The notes under the pieces were generated by a model that was not told the origin of the DNA, searched no databases, and saw nothing but the letters and a program-made list of their open reading frames with translations. A DNA stretch of 64,000 bases from Rhabdophis nuchalis (Eukaryota > Chordata > Lepidosauria > Squamata > Natricidae): NCBI GenBank assembly GCA_039707465.1, contig CM077648.1:27593119-27657118 (forward strand). The letters run 5' to 3'. How positions within the stretch are numbered: the stretch's first letter is position 1; every line of letters begins with the position of its first letter. Shown in pieces: positions 34,343 to 46,058 of this stretch. The translations under genes and the position numbers were made by a program.

Positions 34343-36543
34343 ATTCTTTTGAGAGGAATTTTCACAACCTCCTAAAAATCTTAGCAACTTGCCTAAATTG
34401 AGAATCTCTATCTCCCATCTTAACGAAAGGCCATGCTTGGATAAAAAGTGCTAGGGAGACAATCTCAGAACTTAAATCCACAGGACAGTAATTCAATAAT
34501 TCATCTGTAAATTACAGTACATCGTTACTTATTTATTTAATTGGAATTTTTTATATACAGCTTTCTATTTTAACAGAATCTCAAAGACTAAAGTAAAATG
34601 TTTTCAAATGCATTAATAACAATACTGCAATATTTCTATAATTATAACAATTAATAAAATAATCAACAATTATTCAAGTTGCTGACAATTTGGCAGTTAA
34701 ATGTAAGTGATGGCAGAAACACTTCACATTCTGCTGAATCCTCCATAGTGAATGCCATAGTGGAGAACATGCTCATCTGTGCTATTGCTTAGTAGGCATC
34801 AGTGGGTCATGCCATACGGCCAGCAAGGCATCCTTTGTAAAATCCAAAGACTGCTAATCTAATTTAGAAGGAGAAATTTTTTTATAAATTGGATTTCATG
34901 CTGTTTAAGATTTTATAAGCAAAGAATAAGATTTTGAACAAGCTTGACAACAATTTAGGACCGGTCTTAATAGCAGTTTTTATACACAAAAAGAGGCCAG
35001 CTTACTCAATACATTCTTCATTAGTTGCAAACCCTTTTTCAAGCAAACCCTCTATAAAGACTACAGTAATTCAATCAATGAATGAACCTCCTATACAACC
35101 AAGTTCTTGTTAACCTGGATTAGACCCTGGAAGGAAAAGCATCTTTCCTTCATTGTCAACCAATGACACTAGCAGAAGTAGGATATTCTTCTCTCATATC
35201 CATCTTGCATTTGTACTAGCCTTAGTATAAAAAGTTTTTTTGCACAACCACTGTGATCAGGGCAACCATCGTTCTTCCTTCTGTGGGAGCTTGTTCTACA
35301 ATTCCCTACTCTTCAGACTTTTTGAAGAGATTCGTAAACTTGTGGTCCTACTGATGTTGCTGAAATATAACTTTTTGCAGCCTCAGCAATATCTGGTACC
35401 TAAAGTTATTCATTTGGATAAGTAGTTCTAAATCTTTTTAAATTGTACATGCACAACATTAAAAACTGTAGTAGATGGTCACTTGCTCATATCAGGCATG
35501 ACCAATCCGTCACCCATGTCCACTTTGCTCAATGACCATTGGCTGATTGTTTGTCTCTCCATCCATCCATCCATCCATCCATATCTATCATCTTTATCTA
35601 CCTTCAAATTCTGTAAAACAAAATCTCTAAAATATCCTTTCTGAAAAATATGCAAAACAAATTATCTTGTCTGGCTATTGATACTATATATACTTTCATA
35701 CATTCATATATCTGTGCATTTGTGTGTTTCTCAGCATTGTCTTCCACATCATTGCATCTTCATTATTTTATTTGGAGAAAGACAAAAGGCAAAATGTGAA
35801 ACATTGATGCATGGCAATAAAATTCTTGTCTCAAACTGAACAAGAGATAAATAAACTCATTATATTTTTCTTAATTTCACTTCAAGATTCAAAACTAAAA
35901 ATGAACAGCAGAGGGAGCCCCAGCATGGCTTAAGTCAAAGGTAAGGAAATAAACAGCAAGCGAGATTCCTAACAGCTTTACAAAGGAGGCTATTTTATAT
36001 ACGTATTATGTTATTTTGGATTTACTTTTTAAATATTTTGCCTTTTAGCTTATTGTGCATTTGTGCCCACTTTTTATACATTTAATCTAAACTTTCAGAA
36101 ATATTAAATAGTGCAAATGTCATCTAGTAGTGTGAAAAATAACCCACCAAATCCTCTTTCTCTGCCTTTATTTTATAAATGTATTTACTTGTGTAATGTG
36201 TTGTATGTATGTATGTATGTATGCATATCATTCTTTATGATAAATAAATATTCTCTTTTTAATACAGGTCCATTAAACTAACACAGTGGATTGCCAGTTG
36301 TGTCTGGCTTGGCTTCATATTCTGCATCAGTTGTTTACTTAAATATTTCACACAAGAAGTTTGAACTGAATCGCTTCTATGCTAGACTTAATTCATTTTT
36401 CCTTATCTAAAGAAATGAAAAATCAAATTAAACCATCAGATCTGAGGTAAATGAACTGTGGATTATAATCCATGGAAAGTGACAATATAAAAGTTATAAA
36501 ACAAACATTCTTTTCTATGTAAATATGTAGATTAGCATATTTG
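34343..36543. other. Repeat-poor AT-rich sequence
   Basis: No gene or transposon recognised. Holds (ATCC)n at about 35557-35583 and (ATGT)n at about 36202-36224. Confidence 0.45.
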
Positions 36544-37069
36544 TTATTTATTTATTTATTATTCGATTTATATACTGCTCCTATCTCCATCAAGATGGAC
36601 TCAGGGCGGTGTACAGGAAATTAAAAATCACACCAACAAATAACAATAAATACAATGATAATATTAAAACGAATTAAATTAGGTAACCTGTGCTAAAAAA
36701 TATTTCCCATTAATAAAAATATAAATCCAATTACTAATTGCTAAAATTATGTGGCATCTGAGCCCTAAGCTCTAAGCTAGACCGGCTTGGTGGAAGAAGT
36801 ATGTCTTAAGTGAGCGGCGAAAGAGGGGAAGGTCCGTGATAGTGCGGAGTTCGGGGGTAGGTCGTTCCAGAGGGCTGGACCTGCTACAGAGAAGGCCCTT
36901 CCCCTGGGCACCGCCAATCGGCATTGACCAGCGGTTGGCACCCTGAGGAGGCCCTCCCCGTGGGAGTGGATCAGTCGTTGGGAGGTGTGTGGCAGGAGAC
37001 GGTCCCGCAAGTAACTAGACCCCGTGCCATGGAGCGATTTAAAGATGGTAACAAGCACCTTGAAGCGCA
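36544..37069 (-). mobile_element. 5'-truncated L2 LINE
   Basis: The minus-strand copy begins at 'tgcgcttcaaggtgcttgtt' and ends at the left in a (TTTA)n tail at 36544-36560. Its 3' stem region reads 'caccgccctgagtccatctt', a variant with a second small hairpin (TCCATCTTGATGGA). Diverged from the 50.7-kb copy, so from an older burst. Confidence 0.85.
36777..37069 (-). pseudogene. L2 ORF2 C-terminal fragment
   Basis: An open frame of roughly 97 L2-derived codons reads FKVLVTIFKSLHGTGSSYL, then GRAFSVAGPALWNDLPPNS and the terminal LRHTSSTKPV. It corresponds to the end of ORF2 after the reverse transcriptase. Residues ahead of FKVLV in the same frame come from flanking DNA. Not functional. Confidence 0.8.
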
Positions 37070-37274
37070 TAATTAAATTATATATAATTAGAACTATGTC
37101 CAATCTTCAAACACTTTGCTTTCTAAGTCAAAAATACAAGCCTAGTTGGAGTGACATATTATTGGAACTTCATCTTTATATACCTAAAAAACCCGGTCAG
37201 TTGCGACTGTATCTAGTCCAATGATAATGACAATATCATTGTCAATACTAATGATATTGTCATTGTGTCCTCTG

Positions 37275-37596
37275 CAGAGGTGGTATTCAGCAGATTCTGA
37301 CCAGTTCTAGAGAACCAGTAGTGGAAATTCTGAGTAGGTTGGAGAACCGGTAAATACCGTCTTTGACTGGCTCTGCCCCCATCTATTCTCTGCCTCCCGA
37401 GTCCTAGCTGACCAGGAGTAAATGGGGATTTTGCAGTAACCTTCCCCTGGAGTGGGGAGAGAATGGAGATTTTATAGTATCCTTTCCCTGTCATGTCCAC
37501 CAAGCCATGCCCAACAACCTATGCCATGCCTGCCAAACATGCCCACCGAGCCATGCCCACAGAACTGGTAGTAAAAAAAATTGAATACCACCACTG
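37275..37596. mobile_element. Non-autonomous hAT-type element (CAGNGGTGGG family)
   Basis: The left end CAGAGGTGGTATTCAGCAGA and right end 'attgaataccaccactg' are inverted. The flanks (gtcctctg, ctcccctc) agree only partly. The interior has 'gaccagttctagagaaccag' and repeated 'catgcccaccgagccatg' type sequence. Confidence 0.78.
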
Positions 37597-37757
37597 CTCC
37601 CCTCCCACTTAATTCCTACCAGGATAATCCAAGCTAAGCAGAGTTCTTACAACTAAATTGAATTACATCTCATTACATAACTAATCGAAATTGACCCCCT
37701 TCTTCATGTTCAAAATAAAGGGGATTCATGTGATCAATGGGAAACAAGGATGCAAAC

Positions 37758-38245
37758 CAGGGGTGGGTTCCTGCCAGTTCTAACCTTGTGGAACCTAGAA
37801 GAGGTTCCACAAAACTACAGTGCCATTTAGAACCAGTTCCAGCTCCCTCCCCTCGCCCATCTGCACATCATCAAGATGAAGAGCGAGAGGAGGAATTCTG
37901 GGAGTTGAAGTCCACAAGTCTTAAAGCTGTCAAGTTTGAACACCCTTGGGGTTTTTTTCCCCCTAAAGGGTTAGAGGTGCAAGGGTCTTGTAACTTGACA
38001 GCTTTAAGACTTGCGTCTATATTTTGAGCCAATATTTTGGTTGCTAAGCAAGAGCATTGTTAAGTGAGTTTCACCACATTTTTCAAGTTGGCCACGCCCA
38101 CCCAGTCACATGACTTCCAAGCCATTCCCACTCAGTCACATGATTGGCAAGCCACTCCCACCTGAACACATGGCCAGAAAGCCACTCCCACAAAGCAGGC
38201 CACACCTAAAGAAGAGGTTCTAAAAAAATTTGAAACCCACCACTG
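37758..38245. mobile_element. hAT-type element with perfect 8-bp target duplication and nested MITE piece
   Basis: The left end CAGGGGTGGGTTCCTGCCAG and right end 'tttgaaacccaccactg' are inverted, flanked by identical ATGCAAAC at 37750-37757 and 38246-38253. Between about 37893 and 38015 it carries both orientations of the hairpin-MITE sequence ('gggagttgaagtccacaagt' and 'gacagctttaagacttgcgt'). Repeated 'ccactcccac' and 'cacatgac' motifs fill the right half. Confidence 0.9.
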
Positions 38246-38253
38246 ATGCAAAC

Positions 38254-39696
38254 TGAACTAACCACAAACACCAAGTATACTTCATATATGTGGCCATGTA
38301 CAAAAAACATATTTTACCTATATGGATCTGATATCTGCATCATAATAATATCTGATTCAACAATTTCTTTAATGGTGCAAATGTGATTAGCCATAGATAT
38401 GAAAGCTATCTTGGGCTAACCACTTTCTCCCAGACCTAGGAAGCAGATAAAGTTTCTAGCCTGATGTCTTAATTCCAAAATGGCTGTTAAAACAATCATA
38501 GTTAATTGTTATTGTCAATCCACCCCCTTTGAACTCTATTTGCAGGTAAATTGTTTTTTAAATGTTACTTCAAATTCATCTCCTCCTCATTTACTGCTTC
38601 TATTCTAGAAATTAATATTATCTTCTTCAAAATTTACAGAGATTGCAGAATAATAATGATTTAGGGTGTCCTTTATTGCCAGTATTTCTGTAGTTACAAA
38701 GAGAACACAATAACATAGGTGCATCCAGTTTAGAGCTAAGCATCTTATATGCTGCTCGAAGTCATGGCTTCTTTAATGATATTTAATAAACATTTCACCA
38801 TTTGATAAATTTACACAACTTGCTAAATCCATTCAGAAGTGTGCATGTTTGAAACACATTTATATAAATGTGGAGATGGTACTCAAAAAGAGCTCATGTT
38901 TTAAAGCTGGATTTGCCAGGCTGAGTAGAAAATATAACGACTGCAAAACACTGCTGAAGTTTATAGCTCATCAAATTGGCTAATTCTCTGTACATTCACA
39001 CTGAAATTTTATATTCATTGCATTTCTTGCATATTTTAAAACCAAGAGGATGGCTAGCAAGGGTTACACTACTGAGTTTAGTCAGAAAGAATGCAGCCAG
39101 TGACCCTACACAAATTTGAAACTGTTCCAAAGTTCAAGAGATAACTTGGTCTACCTCATTTTTTATCTCCTTTACAAACTGTGCTAGTTCCCCTGTCATG
39201 TTAAATGTATTTTAGCATGCTCATGTGACAAAAAGAATTCTGCAGTACAAACAAGAACTCTGAGCATTGATTTATATAGCCATCTTCTTCCAACATCTAA
39301 ATACAGCTGGCTCTGCTTGGTATGCTTCCTGCTCGGTTCAGCTGCACAGTACTTTTCCCACAAAAACGCTAAGACAGTAGATTTATTTTCTTTAGGAAAT
39401 AAATTGTAGATGAATTGTATCTCCACAGCCTTATTTAAAGGTGAGAGTAATTTCTAGGATGTCAATTAACATCTGAGTGTTTATTTTATAATTGATTTGA
39501 TAATTATATTGCTGTGGGATATCGCAACCTTTGCTTGTTCAAATGTAAACCAACAAGCCAAATAAGCACTAAGACTGAAACTGACCCTCATGCAGAAGCT
39601 ACTCCTCACCTGAACCAGATTTCTTCTTTTTGTTTTTCTTTAAGAATGAAAACATATCAGTTTCAATAAAGCAATCTCGGGCACCATAAAGATATT
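38254..39696. other. Unannotated AT-rich sequence
   Basis: No gene or recognised repeat. Confidence 0.45.
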
Positions 39697-40138
39697 TTAG
39701 TTTTAGTTTTATTCGAATTTATACCCCGCACCTTCTCCAAAAAGGACCCAGGGCGGCGCACAGGAAATTTAAAAGACATAACAAATATAAACAAGTACAA
39801 AATTTTAAAAGCTATTAAATCAATCAATACCCTGTGCTAAAATGTGTATAAAATCCTCAAAAACAGTCAGAACGGGAGGTTATGCTAGGCCGGCTTGTTG
39901 GGAAAGGTGCGTCTTAAGACGCTGGCGGAAGAGGCAGAGGTCTGAGATGGTACGTAGTTGAGGGGGTAAGTCATTCCAGAGGGTAGGGCCCGCCACAGAG
40001 AAGGCCCTTTCCCTGGGTGTCACAACCGGCATTGCCCGGCCAACGGCACCCTGAGAAGACCCTCTCTGTGGGAGCGGATCGGACGAAGGGATGTATGGGG
40101 CAGAAGACAGTCTCGCATATAACTAGGCCCCGAGCCAT
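39697..40138 (-). mobile_element. 5'-truncated L2 LINE
   Basis: The minus-strand copy starts at 'atggctcggggcctagttat' and ends at the left with a TTTTAG-rich tail. The C-terminal ORF2 sequence is recognisable in pieces (product of 'cagagggtagggcccgcc' and the final LFPNKPA-type end) but the frame is broken. The 3' UTR and stem 'ggacccagggcggcgcac' are intact. Confidence 0.85.
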
Positions 40139-40494
40139 TTAATTATGGAATAGACTTTCATAACATACAGTCTATCAGGTGAGCATGTTCACTTTTAAAA
40201 GTCTTTCCCCCCCACACCCTCTAATTATCTAAAACAGCTTCACCTCTTGTGATGGATGGAGATAACCTGTTGATTTTCTTTTTGAGCTAAGAATATTGCA
40301 ACTCTTCTTTCTTTGCTTGATATCCCAAATGATGATGCTATGATGCTAGTATTGATATTTAATATTTAATTGCTTATTCAGGATGAGGGTGTTATTTTTG
40401 CCAGGGAAATGACCAGAGTCACTTGTAGGAAAGCTATATTGATAATAGATGATAAATGATATAGATGACAGGTGGCAGATAGATGAGAGGGGGG

Positions 40495-40537
<43 letters not shown>

Positions 40538-40560
40538 AGGGAGGGAGGGAGGGAGGGAGG

Positions 40561-40595
<35 letters not shown>

Positions 40596-41514
40596 GAGAG
40601 ATAGGAAAAAGAAAGAAAGAATAATGGAACCATGCAATGTTGATGATAACTCCCTTTTCTTCTAAATGTGCTGTGTGAATATGACAGTATATAAGGTAGG
40701 AAAACTCAAGCTAGGTTAGATAGGTAGATATAGCATGTAATTGCTCTGTGAATTTTTTGTTTGTATGTTTGCATTGTTTGTAAATATGTAGGAATACACC
40801 TCCAATTGAAATCTCTAGGTATGTGTGAGAAATGTTCCACTTAGTCACTTGCTTTCCAAATCTCAAATTTCTTTTCCTGGTCCTAGGTGTTCTACCTCTG
40901 CCATGTTGTTGTTAACTTCAGACTCAAGTCAAGATGTTAGCAACATTTTTAAAAAATTCCCCTACCATCTGTCAGATGGATCAGGATGGGTTCTACAAAT
41001 TTACCTTAATGTAAACAAAAAACAGAAGAGTAGCTGCAACACTATAAATTTAACGTATAGGTAGTCTGTTTTTGCAGTTCACACTAGAACATCACGACAA
41101 TAAGGTGAGAGCAATAGTTGTGCATTTGGTTTTCTTGCACATTTAATATTTAGGTTATGTTGTGTCCAGATAAATATTAAAGCCAGTACAAATAGTTTTT
41201 TTGTACACTATCAGCACAATATGTTCATGATGCACTTCTGTAAGTTTCAGAATGGTGTATGCATTCTGCATGCTCAATAACATACTGACTCATATAACAC
41301 CACTCATATCTTATATAAGTTGCACTAAGTTCTCAGTGGTTGTCATATTTAAAGTCTTCTTTGGCATGAGACTAGCTTAGGTGGAGAATACCTGAGTCAA
41401 GTGGTTTCTTTTGTCTGACCACATCCAATAGGTTAGACATGTTCTATCAATACCACTACAGTTTCACATAGTGCCATGCTATCTACTTTATGGATCAACC
41501 TTCCTTAACATTCA
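40139..41514. other. Unannotated sequence with a (GA)n/(GGGA)n array
   Basis: Only a purine microsatellite at about 40490-40592 is recognised: GA, then GGGA, then GA units. Open frames across it are low-complexity artefacts. Confidence 0.6.
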
Positions 41515-41690
41515 GTCGACCATAACCTTAAAAACCTGGCTTTCCCCCAGATGCTGTGCCTGGGATGGGACTAGCTAGATTTTTAAATAGTTCTCTTTGC
41601 TTATTGTGTTTTATCTTATTGTTCACTGACCAGATTTGTATTGGCTAAGATATGCAGCCATTTGACTTTGCTAAACAAATCACCAATTGC
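41515..41690 (+). mobile_element. Possible LINE 3' relic
   Basis: 'accttaaaaacctggctttc' followed by 'cttattgtgttttatcttat' resembles the decayed L2-like ends at 27280-27620 and 44200-44424. Weak and based on pattern only. Confidence 0.3.
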
Positions 41691-42459
41691 ACACGGTTTA
41701 CATTCATGTCATTCCTGCCAGTACTAGCAAAAACCCTGGATTGGTGGTGTGGTGACATCATGTCATCCCAATCAGAAAATGAACATGTCCTTGTAGCTAC
41801 TGTACTATATGTTGTCATGGTGTTCTTTTAGTCATCCCTAGCCCATGGCTAAGGCGGTTTAAAGTTATCTTTAGCTATTCATGTTCTAAGGTGGTTATAT
41901 ATTATACAAGGTCCTGATATACACAGATTTAGTACACTTCTGAAACAGTGCTAGTCCTATCCATTTAAATTAGGAAAGAGCCACATTCTGCCAATAGATA
42001 GTTGTTGGTTCTGACACAAATTGCAGTTTTTCTTCTCTTTCTGCTGACAAAGATTTATCATGGTTTTCTTTTGACTATTTAGGTGGTGCCATCTTAAGTA
42101 GTAATGCATTACTTTTTAATGATGACAGTTGCAATCATTCATTATGAGGGCTGCCATCTTCCTGCCCTCCTAGTTAAGCATTGTGTTCAATTGTTTTAGA
42201 TACTTTTCATACTTCTACTCCATGCCCATAATCAAACCATGGACCTATTTTGGGGACACGGGCTAATGTTATTTCCAAAGATCATTAGATCTCTAGTCAG
42301 AGGTAGCCCAATTTTCATGATGCAGTCACAGAACATCTTTGTACTTGTGTCTTATCACTTGGACAACTTGAAACATTGCTATAACCTCCATTCCAGGAAT
42401 CTATATTTATTCACTGAACTCTGCCCCATATGCATTAAGACAAACAGTTACTACTACTT
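41691..42459. other. Unannotated sequence
   Basis: Nothing recognised. Confidence 0.4.
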
Positions 42460-42600
42460 GCACTACACCAGAGGTTTTTAAGAAGATGTTGGATAACCAT
42501 TTGTCTGAAGTGGTGTAGGGTTTCCTACCTATGCAGGGGGTTGGACTAGAAGAACTCCAAGGTCCCTTCCAACTCTGTTATTCTGTATTCTGTATTCTTT
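42460..42600 (+). mobile_element. CR1 LINE 3' end
   Basis: Reads 'agaggtttttaagaagatgt', 'ccatttgtctgaagtggtgt', 'ggttggactagaagaactcc' and 'aaggtcccttccaactctgt', ending in repeated 'attctgt'. This is the canonical CR1 3' terminus. It is noncoding and 5'-truncated. Confidence 0.88.
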
Positions 42601-44199
42601 TTCACAATAGTATATTAAGACCTGGTAGGAGAAGAAACAAAACCAGAGAAAACCACAAATAAATTCCTTGTTTCAGATGGAAACTCTAAGGACAGCATTA
42701 TTCATAGCCTAGTTCTTGAGGCACAAATAGTACTTGACATTATGAACAATGCAGTTTACACCAGTTTTGACTGACCCATGGATGAGAAAATAGCACGTAG
42801 GTCCAGCCATCTGATGTTCCTTTAGAAAATCATAAAATATTGTCAGCCTTCCCCAGCCTGATGCTTTCCCCAATTTCTAAAATTTCCATGCAAAAGACCC
42901 AAAAGTAAACTGTAGTCCAAACACATCTGGAAAATATCATATTGAGAAAGCTAAGATATCTAAAGAGAGGAAGAGAAGAAAGAGAGAATGAAATTAAGAT
43001 TGCCTCTTAAGTTCCTTTTTTAGATATGAAGTCCCACTAGAGGCATTATAAATACCAAGGGATTTACAAAGAGTTGAAGCAATTCTGTTCTGGGAAAGGG
43101 GTTAGAATAGAATATTACTTTTGACATGCAGTAATGTTTATGATTTTATTTAAAAGTTATGGATTTCACATAAAGAGTTTATTTCCTTCTATAAACCATA
43201 GCAATGTACTAATAAGATGGGGAAACCCATTGAAACCAATCTTGAGGAAATGATGTTTCGGGCCATAAAGAACTATAGTAGATGTCTCCACTTAGCTTAG
43301 TATCACTGACACTTATTGCCAGTGTTTTTGGAAACCTGCAGCGGAGGGAAGGAATTTTCCCAGAGCCACCAAAGTTGCAGACACTAAATCTTTTATATGC
43401 AAAGTATGTGCTTTGCTATGAATGGCCACCTTCTCTTACCCTATTAATCCTTCAATTGCTTTGTTTAATGTTCTTATCACCTCATTTATATCCTTGGGAG
43501 AAGCAGTGTTTGTATTTGCATGAGTTTATTCTTCGTCTCATCTTTAACCAAGCCAAGAAAAAGACGTGTTATATCAGAACACTTGTTTATATGATTGAAT
43601 GCAAAGCATGGGGAAAGCATTCAGTACATCAAAACATTCAAAACATATGTACTGAATCAGCAAAAAGAACGTATCTGGTAAAATGCAGCTGTTTATTGAG
43701 TCATGCAAAGTATCTGTGTTTAATCCTCCTGCGAAATTTCGAAGGATTTATGAGCTAAGCTATAAACCATTAACCAGTGTTCTCTTCCATTTATCCAAAA
43801 TGATTTAAATTTGTCAGTATTTGCATATTTATCATCATAATTTAAAAGCATGTTCTTTTAGTAATTAAATGGAATTGGTGCATCTATCTAAAATATATTG
43901 TCATCAAATTAAATATTGAATCATAGCATAAGAAGACTTCTTAAACATCACATAATGCAGCCACTTTACAATACAAGATATCCCCATATATGGCGTCTTT
44001 GATAGACATACTGTCTCCACTTAAAAGCTCTAACAAAGGACTTTCCATTATTTTCCTTGGTTCAATAATTTACTAAATTATATAATACTTTGGACAATTA
44101 TTTCTAAAATTTTGACTAAATCCATCACCTTGTAATTGGAACTTACTGGTATCAGTCTTATTGAAGATGATTGCCATATTGTTCGAGATCTGAAAGGCA
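42601..44199. other. Unannotated AT-rich sequence with a 158-codon open frame
   Basis: No repeat is recognised. An ATG-started open frame at 43282-43758 (+) encodes 158 residues with two leucine-rich hydrophobic stretches but no known domain. In AT-rich DNA of this length about one frame this long is expected by chance on a rough estimate, so I do not call it a gene. Confidence 0.4.
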
Positions 44200-44424
44200 T
44201 CACACTTCTTGATCTCCCGGAAAGCTTAAAAACCTAGTTTTTTCACCAGGTGCTCAATCAGGATTTTAAATGAACCATAATACTGTGTCATTTGTGTTGT
44301 GAATTTGTTATGCAGTTCTTTGATTATTATACTGTGATTATTTTAATAGTGGCTTTTCATTTTGTTTAGATATGTTGTAATATATAGTTTTATTATGGGT
44401 TATTGCTAGCTGTCCATAGTTAGC
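44200..44424 (+). mobile_element. L2-like LINE 3' relic
   Basis: 'gatctcccggaaagcttaaa' and 'acctagttttttcaccaggt' followed by a T-rich, LINE-like 3' UTR resemble the relic at 27280-27620. The solo LTR at 44425 is inserted at its right edge. Confidence 0.35.
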
Positions 44425-44899
44425 TGTTCTGACCTCCCTTTCTTCTACTAATTACAAGACTGAATACTTGACTGAATGACTCTTGGCTGCTTGCCTGAAC
44501 TGAGCTTGAACAGACCTGAAGCTTCTTAACTAACCTGCAACTCGACACAAAGAAAGTCAAACCTAGAAAGCACACGTTATTCTCTGCAAACTTCCTTAGC
44601 AGAGGCTTCCTTTTAAACCCTCTTGGGAGGGACCAGTCATTAGGCAGCTGTGACTACTTTACCTCCTCTGAGTTTGCCTCTGCTGCAACTGAAGCTTCCT
44701 TCTTTCAACCCATCTTAACCTAACATCAGGGACAAACTGGCCTTGATCCTCCCCACTACTCCAAGACCCAGGTGCCTCCTGATGACTAGCCAGGCTCTCT
44801 GCTCTCTCAAGGTCGCCCTCCTCCTCCAGAGCAGACTCATAGGACTCCTCACTAGAGGAGTTCATCAGCAGCTCATCCGGAGCTGGTTGGGCCACAACA
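44425..44899. mobile_element. Solo LTR of an LTR retroelement, 475 bp, 6-bp target duplication
   Basis: The element starts TGTTCTGACC and ends GGCCACAACA, with the TG...CA termini of LTRs. It is flanked by identical GTTAGC at 44419-44424 and 44900-44905. No internal gag or pol sequence is present, so a recombination-derived solo LTR is the simplest reading. A 6-bp duplication fits some endogenous retroviruses, but the family is unknown to me. On the minus strand a GTG-started frame of 78 codons is rich in Glu and Ser. It has no ATG at its start and is probably not a gene. Orientation of transcription is not resolved. Confidence 0.75.
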
Positions 44900-44945
44900 G
44901 TTAGCTATATTAAATAGGTGGCTATCTACATTTTCTAAAAATTCT

Positions 44946-45030
44946 CCTTCTCCTTGTTAGGACCCGCCCTGGGTCCTAACAAGGAGAAGGGCGGGGTATA
45001 AATTCGAAAAAAATAATAAAATAATAAAAA
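44946..45030 (+). repeat. Fold-back L2 3' end
   Basis: A perfect 20-bp inverted repeat, CCTTCTCCTTGTTAGGACCC (44946-44965) and its complement at 44971-44990, has a 5-nt spacer. The right part continues as the normal L2 3' end ('gggcggggtataaattc') and AAATAAT tail. So two L2 3' ends meet head to head. Confidence 0.85.
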
Positions 45031-45395
45031 TATAAATATTTCTTCCCATAATGTAGAATACAACTGAAGAATGTTCACATAACTTCTCAGGGTTCTTCTA
45101 AAGTTCACATCCAATTGTAATTATAATGTGATAGAAAGTTATTAATCATATAAATACTCTGTGAATAATTAAAATTTTAATTTACTGAAATCAGTGCTTG
45201 TAATAGTTACACTTTATTTTCAACGTATTTACCTGTATTTATAGATCCATATTCTCTTTTGAATATCTTGATTATCACAAAACTACCAAATCTCTTTGAA
45301 TACATGAAGGTCACTAGAATAAGCTTGGACAATCTTTTTTAATATATTGTATACATTTTCCTAAATGATATTTTGAGATTATCTTTTCTTCCCCT

Positions 45396-46058
45396 AATGC
45401 TCTCTACATAGGGCTCCCCTTGAGGTGCATCCGGAGGCTCCAGTTAGTGCAAAATGTGGCTGCACGGGGGATTCTGGGAGCATCTCGAAGCTCCACGTAA
45501 CACCTCTCCTGCGCGAGCTGCACTGGCTGCTGGTGGCCTTCCGGGTGCGCTTCAAGGTGCTTGTTACCATCTTCAAATCGCTCCATGGCACGGGGCCTAG
45601 TTATTTGCGGGACCGTCTCCTGCCGCATACCTCCCACCGTCCGCTCCGCTCCCATAGGGAGGGCCTCCTCAGGGTACCATCCGCCGGTCAATGCCGGCTA
45701 GCGGTGCCCAGGGGAAGGACCTTCTCGGTGGCAGGGCCATCCCTCTGGAATGACCTACCCCCCGAACTTCGGATTATCACAGACCTTCCCCTCTTTCGCC
45801 ACTCTTTTCCATCAAGCCAGTCTAGCCTAGAGCTTAGAGCTCTGATATAATTCAATCTTAGCCAACGAGTAAATGTATTTTAGAATTTTAATGGGATGTT
45901 TTAGCACAGGTCCTTAGTTTAATTCATTTTAGACATTATTACTGTATTTATTGTTATTTATTGATTTTAACTCCCTGTGCACCGCCCTGGGTCCATTTCG
46001 ATGGAGAAGGAGCGGTTATATAAATTGAAATAAAATAAAAATAAAATAAAAAATAAAA
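45396..46058 (+). mobile_element. 5'-truncated L2 LINE, longer copy
   Basis: Starts at 'taatgctctctacatagggc', about 220 nt further upstream in ORF2 than the shorter copies, and runs to a (AAATA)n tail. Its 3' stem is 'caccgccctgggtccatttc' with 'gatggagaaggagcggttat'. Diverged from the 50.7-kb element. Confidence 0.87.
45425..45850 (+). pseudogene. L2 ORF2 C-terminal fragment
   Basis: An open frame of about 140 codons includes HVTPLLRELHWLLVAFRVRF, then TIFKSLHGTGPSYLRDRLL and GRTFSVAGPSLWNDLPPEL. These match the part of ORF2 after the reverse-transcriptase core. The usual LKTYLF terminus is altered to HSFPSSQSS, suggesting a deletion or shift near the end. Not functional. Confidence 0.82.

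Noticed and set aside
40346..40665. Open frames of Arg-Glu or Leu-Ser-Pro repeats
   Set aside because: Products of the (GA)n/(GGGA)n array.
43282..43758. 158-codon ATG-started open frame in non-repetitive DNA
   Set aside because: No recognisable domain or splice context, and a rough estimate for AT-rich DNA gives about one such frame per 64 kb in six frames by chance.
44659..44895. Acidic 78-codon open frame as a host gene
   Set aside because: Starts with GTG and lies wholly inside a solo LTR; kept only as an observation about the LTR.
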